NCBI RefSeq assembly: GCF_015351405.1
Contig: NZ_JADKMY010000001.1
Span: 1,116,001-1,180,000 of the forward strand
Direction of reading: 5' to 3'
DNA from: Corynebacterium suicordis DSM 45110
GTDB taxonomy: Bacteria; Actinomycetota; Actinomycetes; Mycobacteriales; Mycobacteriaceae
DNA: 64,000 bases
Shown here piece by piece: positions 46,665 to 57,074 of the stretch. Both the position numbers and the translations under genes were made by a program. Each line of letters begins with the position of its first letter. The stretch's first letter is position 1. The notes under the pieces are model-generated. The model had not been told where the DNA came from. It saw only the letters and a list, made by a program, of their open reading frames with translations, and ran no database searches.

Positions 46665-47146
46665 TTTCCATCCCGATGTGGGTAGTAATCACCGCAATTG
46701 TGGTGCTGCTTCTCGTGGTGCTCATTTTTTGGGCCAGCGGCATGGCGAACCGCCTGAACCGGCTGCACATCCGCACCGATTCCGCCCGCCTCGCACTGGA
46801 AGGTGCGCTGGCTGCCCGCGGGCAAGTGATCAAGGCACTGTGCCCAGAGATGGCCCCAGACGTGGCCGCGGTGGATAACGTGCTGCTGAAGGCCACGGAC
46901 ATGGGTCACCGGACGGATGCAGAAAATCACATTCTTTCGCAGCTGCCCCGGGAGATCATGAATAACCCCGTGTACGTGGAAGCTTCCACCCGGGTCGATC
47001 TAGCGGCGCGTTTCTATAACGACGCGGTGGCTGATACCCGCTCCCTCAGAAGTAGGAGGGAAGTGCAGGCACTGCGGCTGGCTGGATCGGCCCCGCTGCC
47101 GGAATACTATGAGGCACTGTCAACTCAGCTTCCCCCTGCAGAGTAG
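46661..47146 (+). CDS. Single-pass membrane protein of unknown function
   Basis: A 161-residue protein with one N-terminal transmembrane helix (residues 6-26) and a cytosolic or periplasmic helical domain (RLNRLHIRTDSARLALEGALAARG), somewhat LemA-like. The ATG overlaps the pimA stop (ATGA), so it belongs to the PIM operon. In M. tuberculosis a larger membrane protein occupies this slot. No function is assigned. Confidence 0.75.
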   Translation: MISIPMWVVITAIVVLLLVVLIFWASGMANRLNRLHIRTDSARLALEGALAARGQVIKALCPEMAPDVAAVDNVLLKATDMGHRTDAENHILSQLPREIMNNPVYVEASTRVDLAARFYNDAVADTRSLRSRREVQALRLAGSAPLPEYYEALSTQLPPAE

Positions 47147-47207
47147 ATTGGTCAGGGACTGGATTTTTAGAGAGAAACAAGATCAATCCTTGGGAGGATG
47201 ACTGCCA

Positions 47208-48119
47208 GTGTCTGAAGAAAATAGCACCGCTACCACCGGCTCTACCGGAACCGGACGCGTGAAGCGCGGACTGGCTGACATGCTGAAGGGCGGTGTCATC
47301 ATGGATGTGGTGACACCCGAGCAGGCAAAGATCGCCGAAGATGCCGGCGCCACCGCAGTGATGGCTCTGGAGCGCGTTCCTGCGGATATCCGCGCCCAGG
47401 GTGGCGTGTCCCGGATGTCAGATCCAGACATGATCGATGGCATCATCGAGGCCGTGTCCATCCCCGTGATGGCCAAGGCTCGCATCGGTCACTTCGTCGA
47501 GGCTCAGGTTCTGCAGTCTTTGGGCGTGGACTTCATTGATGAGTCTGAGGTCCTGACCCCAGCTGATTACAAGAACCACATCGATAAGTTCAAGTTCACC
47601 GTGCCTTTCGTCTGTGGCGCCACCAATCTTGGTGAAGCGTTGCGTCGAATCAATGAAGGTGCCGCGATGATCCGCTCCAAGGGCGAGGCTGGCACCGGCG
47701 ACGTTTCCAACGCAGTGACCCACATGCGCACCATCCGCGCAGAGATCAGCCGCCTGACCTCCATGGCAGAGGATGAGCTCTACGTGGCAGCCAAGGAGCT
47801 CCAGGCTCCATTCGAGCTGGTGCGCGAGGTAGCAAAGAACGGAAAGCTGCCAGTGGTGCTGTTCACCGCCGGTGGTATCGCCACTCCTGCGGACGCTGCA
47901 ATGATGATGCAGCTGGGCGCGGAAGGCGTGTTCGTGGGCTCCGGCATCTTCAAGTCCGGCAACCCTGAGCAGCGTGCCAAGGCAATCGTCCAGGCCACCC
48001 AGAACTTCGATGATCCCCGCACCATCGCGGAGGTTTCCCGCGGTTTGGGCGAAGCAATGGTCGGCCTGAACGTGGATGACATCCCGCAGCCACACCGCCT
48101 GGCAGAGCGCGGCTGGTAA
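47208..48119 (+). CDS. pdxS: Pyridoxal 5'-phosphate synthase lyase subunit PdxS
   Basis: A 303-residue TIM-barrel enzyme with [47 protein letters not shown], and [15 protein letters not shown]. It makes PLP from ribose 5-phosphate, glyceraldehyde 3-phosphate and ammonia from PdxT. The GTG start has GGGAGGA nine bases upstream. It is followed by tesB and pdxT. Confidence 0.97.
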   Translation: MSEENSTATTGSTGTGRVKRGLADMLKGGVIMDVVTPEQAKIAEDAGATAVMALERVPADIRAQGGVSRMSDPDMIDGIIEAVSIPVMAKARIGHFVEAQVLQSLGVDFIDESEVLTPADYKNHIDKFKFTVPFVCGATNLGEALRRINEGAAMIRSKGEAGTGDVSNAVTHMRTIRAEISRLTSMAEDELYVAAKELQAPFELVREVAKNGKLPVVLFTAGGIATPADAAMMMQLGAEGVFVGSGIFKSGNPEQRAKAIVQATQNFDDPRTIAEVSRGLGEAMVGLNVDDIPQPHRLAERGW

Positions 48120-48131
48120 GAACTTACGCCA

Positions 48132-49010
48132 GTGAATTCCCCGCACCCACGGATCCTCGATGTACTGGATCTGGAGTACATCGATAGAGATATCTACCGC
48201 GGCCGAGTGATCCCCACCAGTTTGGGGCGCACCTTTGGTGGGCAGGTGGCAGCCCAGAGTTTGGTGGCTGCAACCCGCACAGTCGGGCCGGAGTTCAGCG
48301 TGCACTCCCTCCACGGCTATTTCGTCGCCGGGGGAGATCCGGATGAACCCACCGTGTTCTTGGTGGACAGGATCCGCGATGGCCGTTCCTTCGTGTCTCG
48401 CCACATCAAGGCGATGCAAAACGGCAAGGCCATCTTCGTGATGCAGGCCAGCTTTCACGTGCGCACTGACGAAGGCCCGGAGCATTCTGATCAGATGCGC
48501 GCTGTGCCGGATCCAGAGAGCATCCCAGTTGATGCTGCGGTATCCCGAGAGACCATCAAGAACCTGATGAAAGAGTGGAACGAGTGGGATATCCGCATCG
48601 TTCCGCCGGAGATGTACGAGCACAACAAGTACTCGCCCTCCCAGCAAGTGGTGTGGTTCCGCTCGAAGTCACGGCTCCCGGATGATGAAACGCTGCATAT
48701 CTGCACCTTGGCGTACATGTCTGACATGACGCTGCTCTCATCAGCACTGGTGCCACACGCAGATGTGCGCGTTCAGGAAGCGTCCTTGGATCACGCCCTG
48801 TGGTTCTTGCGTCCTTTCCGTGCCGACGAATGGCTCCTCTATGATCAGGTTTCGCCTTCCGCTCACGCGGGCCGAGCGTTGACTCACGGGCGGATCTTCA
48901 ATCAGCAGGGAGACCTGGTTGCAGTGGTGACTCAAGAGGGTTTGACCCGCGACTTGGCTCCCGGGGCGCATGTGTTGCCCCCGCGCAAGAACGCAGAGAA
49001 GGAAAGCTAA
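48132..49010 (+). CDS. tesB: Acyl-CoA thioesterase II
   Basis: A 292-residue double-hotdog thioesterase with GRTFGGQVAAQSL, HSLHGYFVAGGDP and a second hotdog (SLDHALWFLRPFRADEWLLYDQ). It hydrolyses acyl-CoA to free acid and CoA. It sits between pdxS (12 bases) and pdxT (0 bases), a conserved actinobacterial arrangement. GTG start. Confidence 0.93.
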   Translation: MNSPHPRILDVLDLEYIDRDIYRGRVIPTSLGRTFGGQVAAQSLVAATRTVGPEFSVHSLHGYFVAGGDPDEPTVFLVDRIRDGRSFVSRHIKAMQNGKAIFVMQASFHVRTDEGPEHSDQMRAVPDPESIPVDAAVSRETIKNLMKEWNEWDIRIVPPEMYEHNKYSPSQQVVWFRSKSRLPDDETLHICTLAYMSDMTLLSSALVPHADVRVQEASLDHALWFLRPFRADEWLLYDQVSPSAHAGRALTHGRIFNQQGDLVAVVTQEGLTRDLAPGAHVLPPRKNAEKES

Positions 49011-49610
49011 GTGAGCCAGCAGTTACTGATCGGCATCCTGGCCGTGCAGGGCGGGGTGACCGAGCACGTGCGCGTTATGGAAAATCTGGGACACGCCACG
49101 CGGCTGGTTCGGCGGACCGAGCACCTCGAGGGACTGGATGGAATTGTTCTGCCAGGCGGGGAATCCACCACCATGTCCCGCTTGCTGCGCTTGAGCGGGA
49201 TGATCCAACCCCTGCGTGATGCAATCACCGGGGGGCTGCCCGCATTCGGCACCTGCGCCGGGATGATCATGCTCGCGGACAACGTGCTGGACACACGCGA
49301 GGATGCCGAGTCATTGGGTGCGATAGACGTGACCGTGCGTCGAAACGCCTTTGGCCGCCAGAAGGATTCTTTTGAAACTTCACTGGACTTCACGGGAATT
49401 GATCGCCCCGTAGACGCAGTGTTTATCCGCGCCCCGCAAATTGAAGAAGTGGGCGCAGACGTGCAGGTTCTGGCCCAGGTGGATTCCGCAGTAGTGGCAG
49501 CCCGGCAAGACCATGTACTGGTCACGAGCTTTCACCCTGAACTGACCGAGGACCACCAGGTGCACGAATATTTTGTGCAGATGGTGCGCGAGGCCAGCAC
49601 GCGCGTCTAG
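49011..49610 (+). CDS. pdxT: Pyridoxal 5'-phosphate synthase glutaminase subunit PdxT
   Basis: A 199-residue class I glutamine amidotransferase with GILAVQGGVTEH, LPGGESTTM, the catalytic cysteine in FGTCAGM, and the His/Glu pair in FHPELTED. It supplies ammonia to PdxS. It starts at GTG directly after the tesB stop. Confidence 0.96.
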   Translation: MSQQLLIGILAVQGGVTEHVRVMENLGHATRLVRRTEHLEGLDGIVLPGGESTTMSRLLRLSGMIQPLRDAITGGLPAFGTCAGMIMLADNVLDTREDAESLGAIDVTVRRNAFGRQKDSFETSLDFTGIDRPVDAVFIRAPQIEEVGADVQVLAQVDSAVVAARQDHVLVTSFHPELTEDHQVHEYFVQMVREASTRV

Positions 49611-49672
49611 TAACGTGGACGCATTAGAGAACGAAGCGATAGCGCTCAGCGAATCGACCCGGAAAGAGGAAG

Positions 49673-50431
49673 ATGTCAGGCCATTCCAAGTGGGCAACCA
49701 CTAAGCACAAGAAGGCAGCCAACGACGCCAAGCGCGGCAAGGAATTTGCCAAGCTGATCAAGAACATTGAGGTCGCGGCTCGTACGGGTGGTGGAGATCC
49801 ATCGGCGAACCCGACGCTGGATGACATGATCAAGAAGGCCAAGAAGGCCTCCGTACCCAATGACAACATTGAGCGCGCCCGCAAGCGTGGATCCGGTGAA
49901 GAAGCCGGCGGCGCTGACTGGGAAACCCTGATGTACGAAGGCTATGGCCCCAACGGTGTGGCGCTGCTCATCGAGTGTCTGACGGATAACCGCAACCGAG
50001 CCGCCACCGAAGTGCGCACCGCAGTGAACAAAAACGGTGGCAACATGGCCGATGCCGGCAGCGTTTCCTACCTGTTCAACCGCAAGGGCGTGGTGGTGCT
50101 GGAGAAGAACGGCCTCGACGAAGACGAAGTGCTGATGGCTGTGCTCGACGCTGGAGCCGAGGAAGTTACCGACCTGGGCGAGCGCTTTGAGATCGTGGTG
50201 GATCCGGGCGATCTGAACGGCGTGCGCGATGCGCTGATCGAAGAAGGTATTGAGTACGAATCCATTGAGCCGGACTTCCGCGCCACTATGGAAGTACCCG
50301 TGGATGCAGAGACCGCCAAGAAGGTATTCAACCTCATCGACATTCTCGAAGAGGTAGATGACGTGCAGAATGTGTTCACCAACATGGACATCCCGGCCGA
50401 CGTGCTGGCTGAGCTGGAGAGCGAAAGCTAG
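49673..50431 (+). CDS. yebC: YebC/PmpR family protein
   Basis: A 252-residue protein with the family start [22 protein letters not shown] (shown in part) and [20 protein letters not shown]. YebC proteins have been described as DNA-binding regulators and, more recently, as factors easing translation of proline-rich stretches. It is upstream of ruvCAB as in other actinobacteria, here separated by a DUF3817 gene on the other strand. GAGGAAG precedes the ATG. Confidence 0.95.
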   Translation: MSGHSKWATTKHKKAANDAKRGKEFAKLIKNIEVAARTGGGDPSANPTLDDMIKKAKKASVPNDNIERARKRGSGEEAGGADWETLMYEGYGPNGVALLIECLTDNRNRAATEVRTAVNKNGGNMADAGSVSYLFNRKGVVVLEKNGLDEDEVLMAVLDAGAEEVTDLGERFEIVVDPGDLNGVRDALIEEGIEYESIEPDFRATMEVPVDAETAKKVFNLIDILEEVDDVQNVFTNMDIPADVLAELESES

Positions 50432-50448
50432 TTCCGCTTCGTTCATAA

Positions 50449-50479
50449 AAATAACCCCCGTCCATGACGGGGGTTATTT
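50449..50479. terminator. Bidirectional intrinsic terminator after yebC
   Basis: A 14-bp perfect stem aaataacccccgtc with its complement and a 3-base loop; A/T runs on both sides. Confidence 0.93.
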
Positions 50480-50511
50480 CATTGCGTCACTCGGTGCGCA
50501 GCTAAGCCGAG

Positions 50512-50976
50512 TTACTGCCTGACCAAATCTGCCGGGGAGCCCAGAGCCAGCAAACCGCCGAAGACAATAGCCAAACCGATCAGCGTGACCAATACCGCGA
50601 TCGCGGGCTTGGTCACATAGAACGCCAGGACCTTTTCCGGAAGGGTCCGTGGCTGGTCTCCACTTCCTGCGCGGAAGCGCCAACCGCGCTCCAGCAGATT
50701 GTGCTTCTCCGCGTTGCGCTCAAAGGGGATGGTCATGAACGGGATAAGTGCGCTGGCAAGACCCGCGATTCCCCGGCCTGCACTCCACTGATTGTTCACC
50801 CAGATCAGCACTGTGGATACGCAAAACGCCAAGAAGACGAATCCGTGGATGCCTCCGGCAATGGGCATCAGCGCTTCCGTGGTTCCGGAGTATTTGAGGG
50901 CCATGGCGGTGAGCAGGAGGGCCCACGTGATGACCTCGCCGATGGCCACGTTTTTATACAGAGTTTTGGGAGACAT
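50512..50976 (-). CDS. DUF3817 integral membrane protein
   Basis: A 154-residue protein with four hydrophobic segments: three in the DUF3817 core ([45 protein letters not shown]) and a fourth near the C-terminus. Function unknown. The ATG at 50976 was preferred to the one at 51003 because TATGCT lies 7 bases before it, suggesting a leaderless message. It is divergent from ruvC. Confidence 0.82.
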   Translation of the reverse strand: MSPKTLYKNVAIGEVITWALLLTAMALKYSGTTEALMPIAGGIHGFVFLAFCVSTVLIWVNNQWSAGRGIAGLASALIPFMTIPFERNAEKHNLLERGWRFRAGSGDQPRTLPEKVLAFYVTKPAIAVLVTLIGLAIVFGGLLALGSPADLVRQ

Positions 50977-51072
50977 GATCCCAAGCATATCATTCCTGCT
51001 CATTCCCGTTTTCGCACGTATGTGCTAAATTTGGCGATGTTATGGAAATCGGAGAGGGCGGGGTGCGGTCAC

Positions 51073-51621
51073 ATGAATGCTGACAATGCACCCACACGGA
51101 AGGCCACACCGCTCGCGGGGATGCGGGTAATGGGCATCGATCCTGGTCTCACTCGCTGCGGGCTTTCCATGGTGCAGGCAGGAAAAGGTCGGAGTGTCCT
51201 GCCGGTCGCGGTTGGGGTGGTGCGAACCCCACCAGAGGAAGACCTGGCGGAAAGGCTGCTGCGGCTTTCCGTGGCGGTGGAAGAATGGATGGATGATTAT
51301 CAGCCGGATGTGGTGGCAATTGAGCGCGTGTTTGAACGCTCGAATGTCTCCACGGTGATGAACACTGCTCATGCTTCCGGGGTGTTGATGCTGGCAGCTG
51401 CCAAGCGCGGGATTGCCGTGCACATGTACACGCCCAGCGAGGTGAAGAAGTCGGTGAGTGGAAATGGCCGGGCAGATAAGGTGCAGATGACCAATATGAT
51501 CACCCGGATTCTCGGACTCTCTGAACCTCCTAAGCCAGCCGACGCAGCCGATGCGTTAGCTTTAGCCGTGTGCCATTGCTGGCGGGCACCGATGAACTTG
51601 ATCGTGAAGGGAACACTGTGA
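51073..51621 (+). CDS. ruvC: Holliday junction resolvase RuvC
   Basis: A 182-residue endonuclease. The catalytic acidic residues are in [11 protein letters not shown] (Asp23), VVAIERVF (Glu) and [15 protein letters not shown] (two Asp). It cuts Holliday junctions with RuvAB. The ATG at 51073 has no strong ribosome site. The stop overlaps the ruvA GTG. Confidence 0.94.
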   Translation: MNADNAPTRKATPLAGMRVMGIDPGLTRCGLSMVQAGKGRSVLPVAVGVVRTPPEEDLAERLLRLSVAVEEWMDDYQPDVVAIERVFERSNVSTVMNTAHASGVLMLAAAKRGIAVHMYTPSEVKKSVSGNGRADKVQMTNMITRILGLSEPPKPADAADALALAVCHCWRAPMNLIVKGTL

Positions 51622-52256
51622 TCGCATCACTGCGAGGGACTGTCATCGACAAAGGCCTAGATGGCGTGGTCATTGAATGCGGGGGAGTCGGTTATCAATG
51701 CGTGACCACTCCCGCCACGAATGCGCAGCTGGCGCGAGGGGAAGAAGTGTTCGTGCTCACCGCCCACGTGGTGCGGGAAGATTCGCAAACCCTCTACGCT
51801 TTCTTGGATTCCGAGCAGCGCGCTGCCTTCGCCACGGTGCAGAGCGTTTCTGGCGTGGGTGCGCGCCTCGCAATGGGAATTCTCGGAACGCTCTCTGCCA
51901 CTGAGCTGGCCGCTGCGGTGCACGCCGGCGATGTCAAAGCCCTGCAGAAAGCCCCCGGTGTGGGCAAGCGTTTGGCAGAGCGCATGGCGGTGGATCTCAA
52001 GGGCAAGATGCCTGAACTGGTGGCACCTAATGGACACACAGCCGGAGAAACTCTGGAGTTTCCCGCGTCCGGTGCGGTTGGCGAAGATGACACCCAGGTA
52101 CTGGTTCAGGTCACTGAAGCTCTGGTGGGGCTGGGCTTCTCTGAGAAAGAGTCCGAAGCTACGGCGCGCTCCGTGATTACTTCTATGCCTGCCACGGAAG
52201 TCAATGTTTCTGCCGTGCTGCGCGCCAGCCTTTCGGCAATGAATGGCGGGCGATAG
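51618..52256 (+). CDS. ruvA: Holliday junction branch migration protein RuvA
   Basis: A 212-residue protein with an N-terminal OB domain ([13 protein letters not shown]), two helix-hairpin-helix motifs ([26 protein letters not shown]) and the C-terminal RuvB-binding domain ([17 protein letters not shown]). It binds the junction and loads RuvB. The GTG start overlaps ruvC by four bases. Confidence 0.95.
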   Translation: MIASLRGTVIDKGLDGVVIECGGVGYQCVTTPATNAQLARGEEVFVLTAHVVREDSQTLYAFLDSEQRAAFATVQSVSGVGARLAMGILGTLSATELAAAVHAGDVKALQKAPGVGKRLAERMAVDLKGKMPELVAPNGHTAGETLEFPASGAVGEDDTQVLVQVTEALVGLGFSEKESEATARSVITSMPATEVNVSAVLRASLSAMNGGR

Positions 52257-52259
52257 AAC

Positions 52260-53360
52260 ATGACGGAAAAGAATCGAGATATCGAGCGCACGGAATTTGC
52301 CGTGCCAGATGCGAAGAAAACCCAGACTCCCGCCCGCGGCCCATTAGCGCGCAACCCCGAACTGGAGGCAGCGACCGCCGGTGGGGAAGAGGACATCGAA
52401 ACCTCTCTGCGCCCCAAATCCCTGAATGAATTCATTGGTCAGAAGAAGGTGCGGGAACAGCTGACCCTGGTTCTCGGCGGCGCCCGAGCTCGCAATGTGG
52501 CGCCTGATCACGTCTTAATGGCGGGGCCTCCCGGTCTGGGAAAGACCACGATGGCCATGATCATTTCCCAGGAATTGGGCAGCGCCCTGCGGATGACTTC
52601 CGGACCCGCCCTCGAGCGTGCCGGTGACCTGGCGGCGATGCTTTCCAACCTGATGGAAGGCGATGTGCTGTTCATTGACGAGATCCACCGCATGGCCAGG
52701 CCCGCGGAAGAGATGCTCTACATGGCCATGGAGGATTTCCGCATCGATGTGATCGTGGGCAAGGGCCCGGGAGCCACCTCCATCCCCATCGAGATCGCGC
52801 CATTCACCCTGGTTGGAGCCACCACACGCGCGGGAATGCTCACCGGCCCTCTACGCGACCGCTTCGGGTTTACCGCGCAAATGGAGTTCTATGACACGGA
52901 GGACCTCACCCGCGTGGTGATGCGCGCGGCGGGAATCCTCAACGTGCAGGTCACAGCAGAGGCAGCCGCGGAAATCGCCAGTCGTTCCCGTGGCACCCCT
53001 CGTATCGCGAACCGCTTGCTGCGCCGAGTGCGAGACTTCGCTGACGTGCACGCGGATGGCCAGATAGATATCGGTGTGGCTCGCGCTGCGCTGTTGGTGT
53101 TCGACGTGGATGAAATGGGCCTGGACAGGCTGGACCGCGCGGTGCTGAATTCTCTGGTGCGCGGCCATGGTGGCGGCCCAGTGGGAGTGAGCACCTTGGC
53201 GTTGGCCGTCGGAGAAGAACCCACCACGGTGGAGGAAGTCTGCGAGCCCTACTTGGTACGCGCCGGAATGATCGCCCGCACCCCTCGTGGCCGCGTGGCT
53301 ACAGCAGCCGCATGGCGACATTGCGGGCTGGTTCCCCCGGATCACGCTCTGGGGCTTTAG
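52260..53360 (+). CDS. ruvB: Holliday junction helicase RuvB
   Basis: A 366-residue AAA+ ATPase with [11 protein letters not shown], Walker [13 protein letters not shown], Walker [10 protein letters not shown], the sensor/arginine-finger region GPLRDRFGF, and a C-terminal winged helix. It drives branch migration. It begins 3 bases after the ruvA stop. Confidence 0.97.
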   Translation: MTEKNRDIERTEFAVPDAKKTQTPARGPLARNPELEAATAGGEEDIETSLRPKSLNEFIGQKKVREQLTLVLGGARARNVAPDHVLMAGPPGLGKTTMAMIISQELGSALRMTSGPALERAGDLAAMLSNLMEGDVLFIDEIHRMARPAEEMLYMAMEDFRIDVIVGKGPGATSIPIEIAPFTLVGATTRAGMLTGPLRDRFGFTAQMEFYDTEDLTRVVMRAAGILNVQVTAEAAAEIASRSRGTPRIANRLLRRVRDFADVHADGQIDIGVARAALLVFDVDEMGLDRLDRAVLNSLVRGHGGGPVGVSTLALAVGEEPTTVEEVCEPYLVRAGMIARTPRGRVATAAAWRHCGLVPPDHALGL

Positions 53361-53408
53361 GCAGAGCGTGGTTCAGTAACGCAGCAGCGCTGTGGCACAC
53401 TGTCCACC

Positions 53409-53741
53409 ATGGATGTTTTTCTTTTAGGCCTGTTGCTGGTCGTTTTCGTGGCCCTACCGCTCATCAGTATGCGCAAGCAGAATCGCCGGGTGAAGGAAAT
53501 CCAAGCGTTCCAGGAGCGTTTGCACCCCGGGATGGTCGTGAAGACCACCTCGGGCATGCATGCCCGCATCGCTCACGTTGGCGAGACCACCGTGGATCTG
53601 GAAATCAGCGCTGGCGTGGTGAGCACGTGGGATAAGGCAGTGGTGCTGTCTTTGGTGGAAACCGAAGAACCTGCAGCCGCCACCCCGCAACAGGCCGAAG
53701 AGCAGCGCAAAGACCCAGAGACCCCAGAAGAGTCCCTTTAA
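53409..53741 (+). CDS. yajC: Preprotein translocase subunit YajC
   Basis: A 110-residue protein with one N-terminal transmembrane helix (3-20), then RKQNRRVKEIQAFQERLHPGMVVKTTSGMHA. It associates with SecDF. The sequence CACACT ends 7 bases before the ATG and no Shine-Dalgarno is seen, so the start may be leaderless. Confidence 0.93.
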   Translation: MDVFLLGLLLVVFVALPLISMRKQNRRVKEIQAFQERLHPGMVVKTTSGMHARIAHVGETTVDLEISAGVVSTWDKAVVLSLVETEEPAAATPQQAEEQRKDPETPEESL

Positions 53742-53831
53742 GCGCTAAGATTTCTTAGTTCGATCTACCGGCTCTGATTCTCGGAGCCCGATTCCGGCTT
53801 TCTTCCTCTATCGCTACAGGAGCACAATACA

Positions 53832-55832
53832 GTGGCGTCTCAGCGCACGCGTAGCAAACAGCGGAGCCAGGTCACCTGGCCCAAGCGAGTTCTTGCACTC
53901 TTCCTCGTGATCCTCATCGGCGTATTCGCCCTGGTGATGCTCACCGGAGATAAGTCCGCCACCCCCAAGCTCGGCATTGACCTGCAGGGCGGTACCCGCG
54001 TCACGCTGGTGCCACAGGGTGACAAGCCCACTTCAGAGCAGTTGAGCCAAGCGCGCAGCATTCTGGAAGGCCGTGTGAACGGCATGGGTGTCTCCGGAGC
54101 AGAAGTGGTCACCGATGGCGACAACCTGGTGATCACCGTTCCGGGTGAAGATGCGGCAGAAGCCCGCAACCTGGGCCGCACCTCGCAACTGCTCTTCCGC
54201 GCTGTTGCGCAGCCACAGCCACCCACGCAGGAACTGCCTAAGGTTCTTGAGAAGATGGCCAACGACTGGGTTGAGGCCGGAGTACTCACCAAGGATCAGG
54301 CCAACGAGAAGCTTGCCAAGGTGGTTCCCGTCTTTGAGCAGATCGGTATTCCGAATCCGCCGAAGGAACTCAAGGTCTCTGCGAAGGAGCCAGAGGAGCC
54401 TGCAACTTCCAAGGAAGAGCAGGATTTCCGTGACCACCAGGTCTCCGTGCTCCGTGAGGCTCGCCAGTCTGCGGATCCGGATATTCAGAACTCTGCTGCT
54501 TCCCTGATGGAATGCTCGGGCAATGACCCCCTGGCCGGCGCAGATGATCCCTCCAAGCCACTGGTTGCTTGTTCCGCACAGGGTCCGATGGTCCTCGAAC
54601 CAGCACCACTGCTGGTGGGCAAGCCCGGTGAAGAAGAGGGCCAGCGCCTGACCGGTTCGATGATCGATACCGATTCGCAGATCACCGGCGGCCTGGATCC
54701 ACAGTCCGCGCAAATGGCGATCACCTTCCGCTTCAAGACCGGTGAGAACACCCCAGGTGGCGAAACCTGGTACCAGCTGGGCCAGCAGAACCTGAACAAG
54801 CAGGTTGCCATCACGTTGGACAGCCAGGTCATCTCCGCCCCAGAGATCGTCACGCCCACCCCTGCGGGAGAGGTCAGCCAGATCACCGGCGATTTCTCCG
54901 AGCAGGAAGCGCAGGATCTCGCAAACAACCTCCGCTATGGCGCACTGCCATTGAGCTTCGTCGGTGAGAACGGAGAGCCAGGCGGCACCACCACCACGAT
55001 CTCCCCAACCATGGGTGAAGCCTCCCTGAAGGCAGGCATCCTGGCTGGCGTGGTCGGACTGGCACTCATCGCGCTGTGGGCACTGTTCTACTACCGCGGA
55101 TTGGGCCTGATCGCCATGATCTCCCTGGCCGCCAGCTTCCTGCTGGTCTACGGCTTCCTCATCCTGCTGGGCCGGTGGATTGGTTACAGCCTGGATCTGG
55201 CCGGCATCGCTGGTCTGATCATCGGCTTGGGTACCACCGCCGACTCCTTCGTGATCTACTTCGAGCGCATCAAGGATGAGATCCACCGCGGCGGTTCCTT
55301 CCGCTCTGCCGTGCCGCGTGCGTGGAGCCGAGCTCGTTCCACCATCATCACCGGTAACTTCGTCTCGCTGCTCGCCGCGGTGATCCTCTACTTCCTGGCC
55401 ATCGGCGAGGTCAAGGGCTTCGCGTTCACGCTGGGTCTGACCACCGTGTTCGACGTGGTCGTGGCCTTCATGGTCACCGCCCCATTGGTGATTCTTCTTT
55501 CCCGACGCAAGTTCTTCCACAGCCCGCACATCAACGGACTTGGCTCTGCGTTCCGTTCCGCTGATCGTCGCCGTCTCGCGGCTGAGCAGGATCCGGCAAA
55601 TGAGCGTAATCCCGAAGCTGAGGTCGGCGAACGTCTGGACAATGCTGATCTGGATGAGGACGATGCTGAAGATCCTGCCCTCGTGGCAGCTCGCGGCCGC
55701 GCGGTAGCCGAGCACGATGCAGAGACCTCATCTGCGCGTACAACGGATGTCAATGACCAGACCAGCGCTGACAAGAACACCACCGAAGAACCCGGCACAG
55801 CGAAACCTATTCGCAATCACAAGGAGGGGTAG
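53832..55832 (+). CDS. secD: Protein translocase subunit SecD
   Basis: A 666-residue RND-type membrane protein. TM1 spans about 18-38, followed by the DLQGGTRVTL motif, a long extracytoplasmic region with an acidic, Glu/Lys-rich insertion (about 135-230), and then five C-terminal helices with GLGTTADSFVIYFERIKDE. A charged hydrophilic tail of about 100 residues follows. With SecF it uses the proton gradient to pull exported proteins out of SecYEG. The GTG start is preceded by AGGAG. Confidence 0.95.
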   Translation: MASQRTRSKQRSQVTWPKRVLALFLVILIGVFALVMLTGDKSATPKLGIDLQGGTRVTLVPQGDKPTSEQLSQARSILEGRVNGMGVSGAEVVTDGDNLVITVPGEDAAEARNLGRTSQLLFRAVAQPQPPTQELPKVLEKMANDWVEAGVLTKDQANEKLAKVVPVFEQIGIPNPPKELKVSAKEPEEPATSKEEQDFRDHQVSVLREARQSADPDIQNSAASLMECSGNDPLAGADDPSKPLVACSAQGPMVLEPAPLLVGKPGEEEGQRLTGSMIDTDSQITGGLDPQSAQMAITFRFKTGENTPGGETWYQLGQQNLNKQVAITLDSQVISAPEIVTPTPAGEVSQITGDFSEQEAQDLANNLRYGALPLSFVGENGEPGGTTTTISPTMGEASLKAGILAGVVGLALIALWALFYYRGLGLIAMISLAASFLLVYGFLILLGRWIGYSLDLAGIAGLIIGLGTTADSFVIYFERIKDEIHRGGSFRSAVPRAWSRARSTIITGNFVSLLAAVILYFLAIGEVKGFAFTLGLTTVFDVVVAFMVTAPLVILLSRRKFFHSPHINGLGSAFRSADRRRLAAEQDPANERNPEAEVGERLDNADLDEDDAEDPALVAARGRAVAEHDAETSSARTTDVNDQTSADKNTTEEPGTAKPIRNHKEG

Positions 55833-55837
55833 AAGTA

Positions 55838-57064
55838 ATGGCTGCCACTACCCAGCGAGAAAGCGTGCGCGCGCCCAAGTCCAGCGAACAATTGAAGCGA
55901 CCTGGTTTTGTCGAGCGCATCTACAACGGTGAGGGCGGCCTGCAGATCGTCCCCAACCGGAAAAAGTGGTTCGGCGTACTCATCGCGCTCGTGGTGCTGT
56001 GCCTCGCGGCCATCTTGATCCGCGGATTTTCTCTCGGCATTGATTTCGAGGGCGGCACGCGCTTGTCCATGCCTCCGACCAATGGTGCGGATGAGACTTC
56101 CGTGTCTGAGGTCTTCGAGGAAGCCACCGGCGTGCAGCCACAGACCACGCAGATCGTGGGCTCCGGCGAGGCTCGTCAGGTGGAAGTCACCTCCGAGCGC
56201 CTGAGCGAGGAGCAGATCCGCGACGTTCGCACCGCTCTGTTCGACCGCTTCCAACCCACTGATTCCAGTGGCGAGGTCACCGAAGCTGCCGTGAATGACT
56301 CCACGGTCTCCGAATCATGGGGCAGCTCGATCACCCAAAGAATGCTCATCGCACTGGTGGTCTTCCTGCTGGCAGTGTTCCTCTACATCACCATCAGGCT
56401 TGAACGCGATATGGCTATCGCCGCGATCATCTGTCTGGTCATCGACCTCATCGTGGTGGCGGGAATCTACGCCCTGGTGGGATTTGAAGTCTCCCCAGCA
56501 ACCGTCATCGGCTTGCTGACCATCCTCTCGTTCTCCCTGTATGACACCGTGGTGGTGTTCGACAAGGTCAACGAAAACACCACCGGATTGTTCCAATCCA
56601 CGCGATCCACCTACGCCGAAGAGGTCAACCTCGCGGTGAACCAGACCATCATGCGTTCCTTGAACACCACCATCTTCTCCGTGGTGCCCATCATCTCGCT
56701 GCTGGTCATCGCCGTGGGCCTCATGGGCGTGGGCACGTTGAAGGACCTGGCTCTGGTGCAGTTCCTCGGCGTGATTGTTGGTACGTTCAGCTCGATCTTC
56801 TTCGCCGCTCCACTTCTGGTGGTGTTCAAGAACCGCAGCAAGAAGTTCAAGGAGCACGAGCAGCGCGTCATGTTGGCTCGAGAGGGTCAGCTGGGCACTT
56901 CCTCCTCCACAGTCACCGCGCCGGATAACGAAGAGAACGCGGAATCGGCGCTGGTTGGCGTCGAAAACAAAGAAGAAACTACCAAGCGCCAAGTGGCCAG
57001 CCCTAATGCTCGCGTGACGAGCAACGATGAGGATGCGGGCCGTTCTTGGCGGCCGGGAATGTAA
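55838..57064 (+). CDS. secF: Protein translocase subunit SecF
   Basis: A 408-residue partner of SecD. TM1 is at about 46-65, then GIDFEGGTRLSM and five C-terminal helices with FSLYDTVVVFDKVNENT. A hydrophilic tail of about 75 residues carries the TGGCGTCGAA motif copy (encoding VGVENKEE). It starts 5 bases after the secD stop with GGAGG upstream. Confidence 0.95.
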   Translation: MAATTQRESVRAPKSSEQLKRPGFVERIYNGEGGLQIVPNRKKWFGVLIALVVLCLAAILIRGFSLGIDFEGGTRLSMPPTNGADETSVSEVFEEATGVQPQTTQIVGSGEARQVEVTSERLSEEQIRDVRTALFDRFQPTDSSGEVTEAAVNDSTVSESWGSSITQRMLIALVVFLLAVFLYITIRLERDMAIAAIICLVIDLIVVAGIYALVGFEVSPATVIGLLTILSFSLYDTVVVFDKVNENTTGLFQSTRSTYAEEVNLAVNQTIMRSLNTTIFSVVPIISLLVIAVGLMGVGTLKDLALVQFLGVIVGTFSSIFFAAPLLVVFKNRSKKFKEHEQRVMLAREGQLGTSSSTVTAPDNEENAESALVGVENKEETTKRQVASPNARVTSNDEDAGRSWRPGM

Positions 57065-57074
57065 GGATCGAGTA

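Noticed and set aside
54033..55715. 560-codon open frame antisense to secD
   Set aside because: Same reason; no domain pattern and no start signal.
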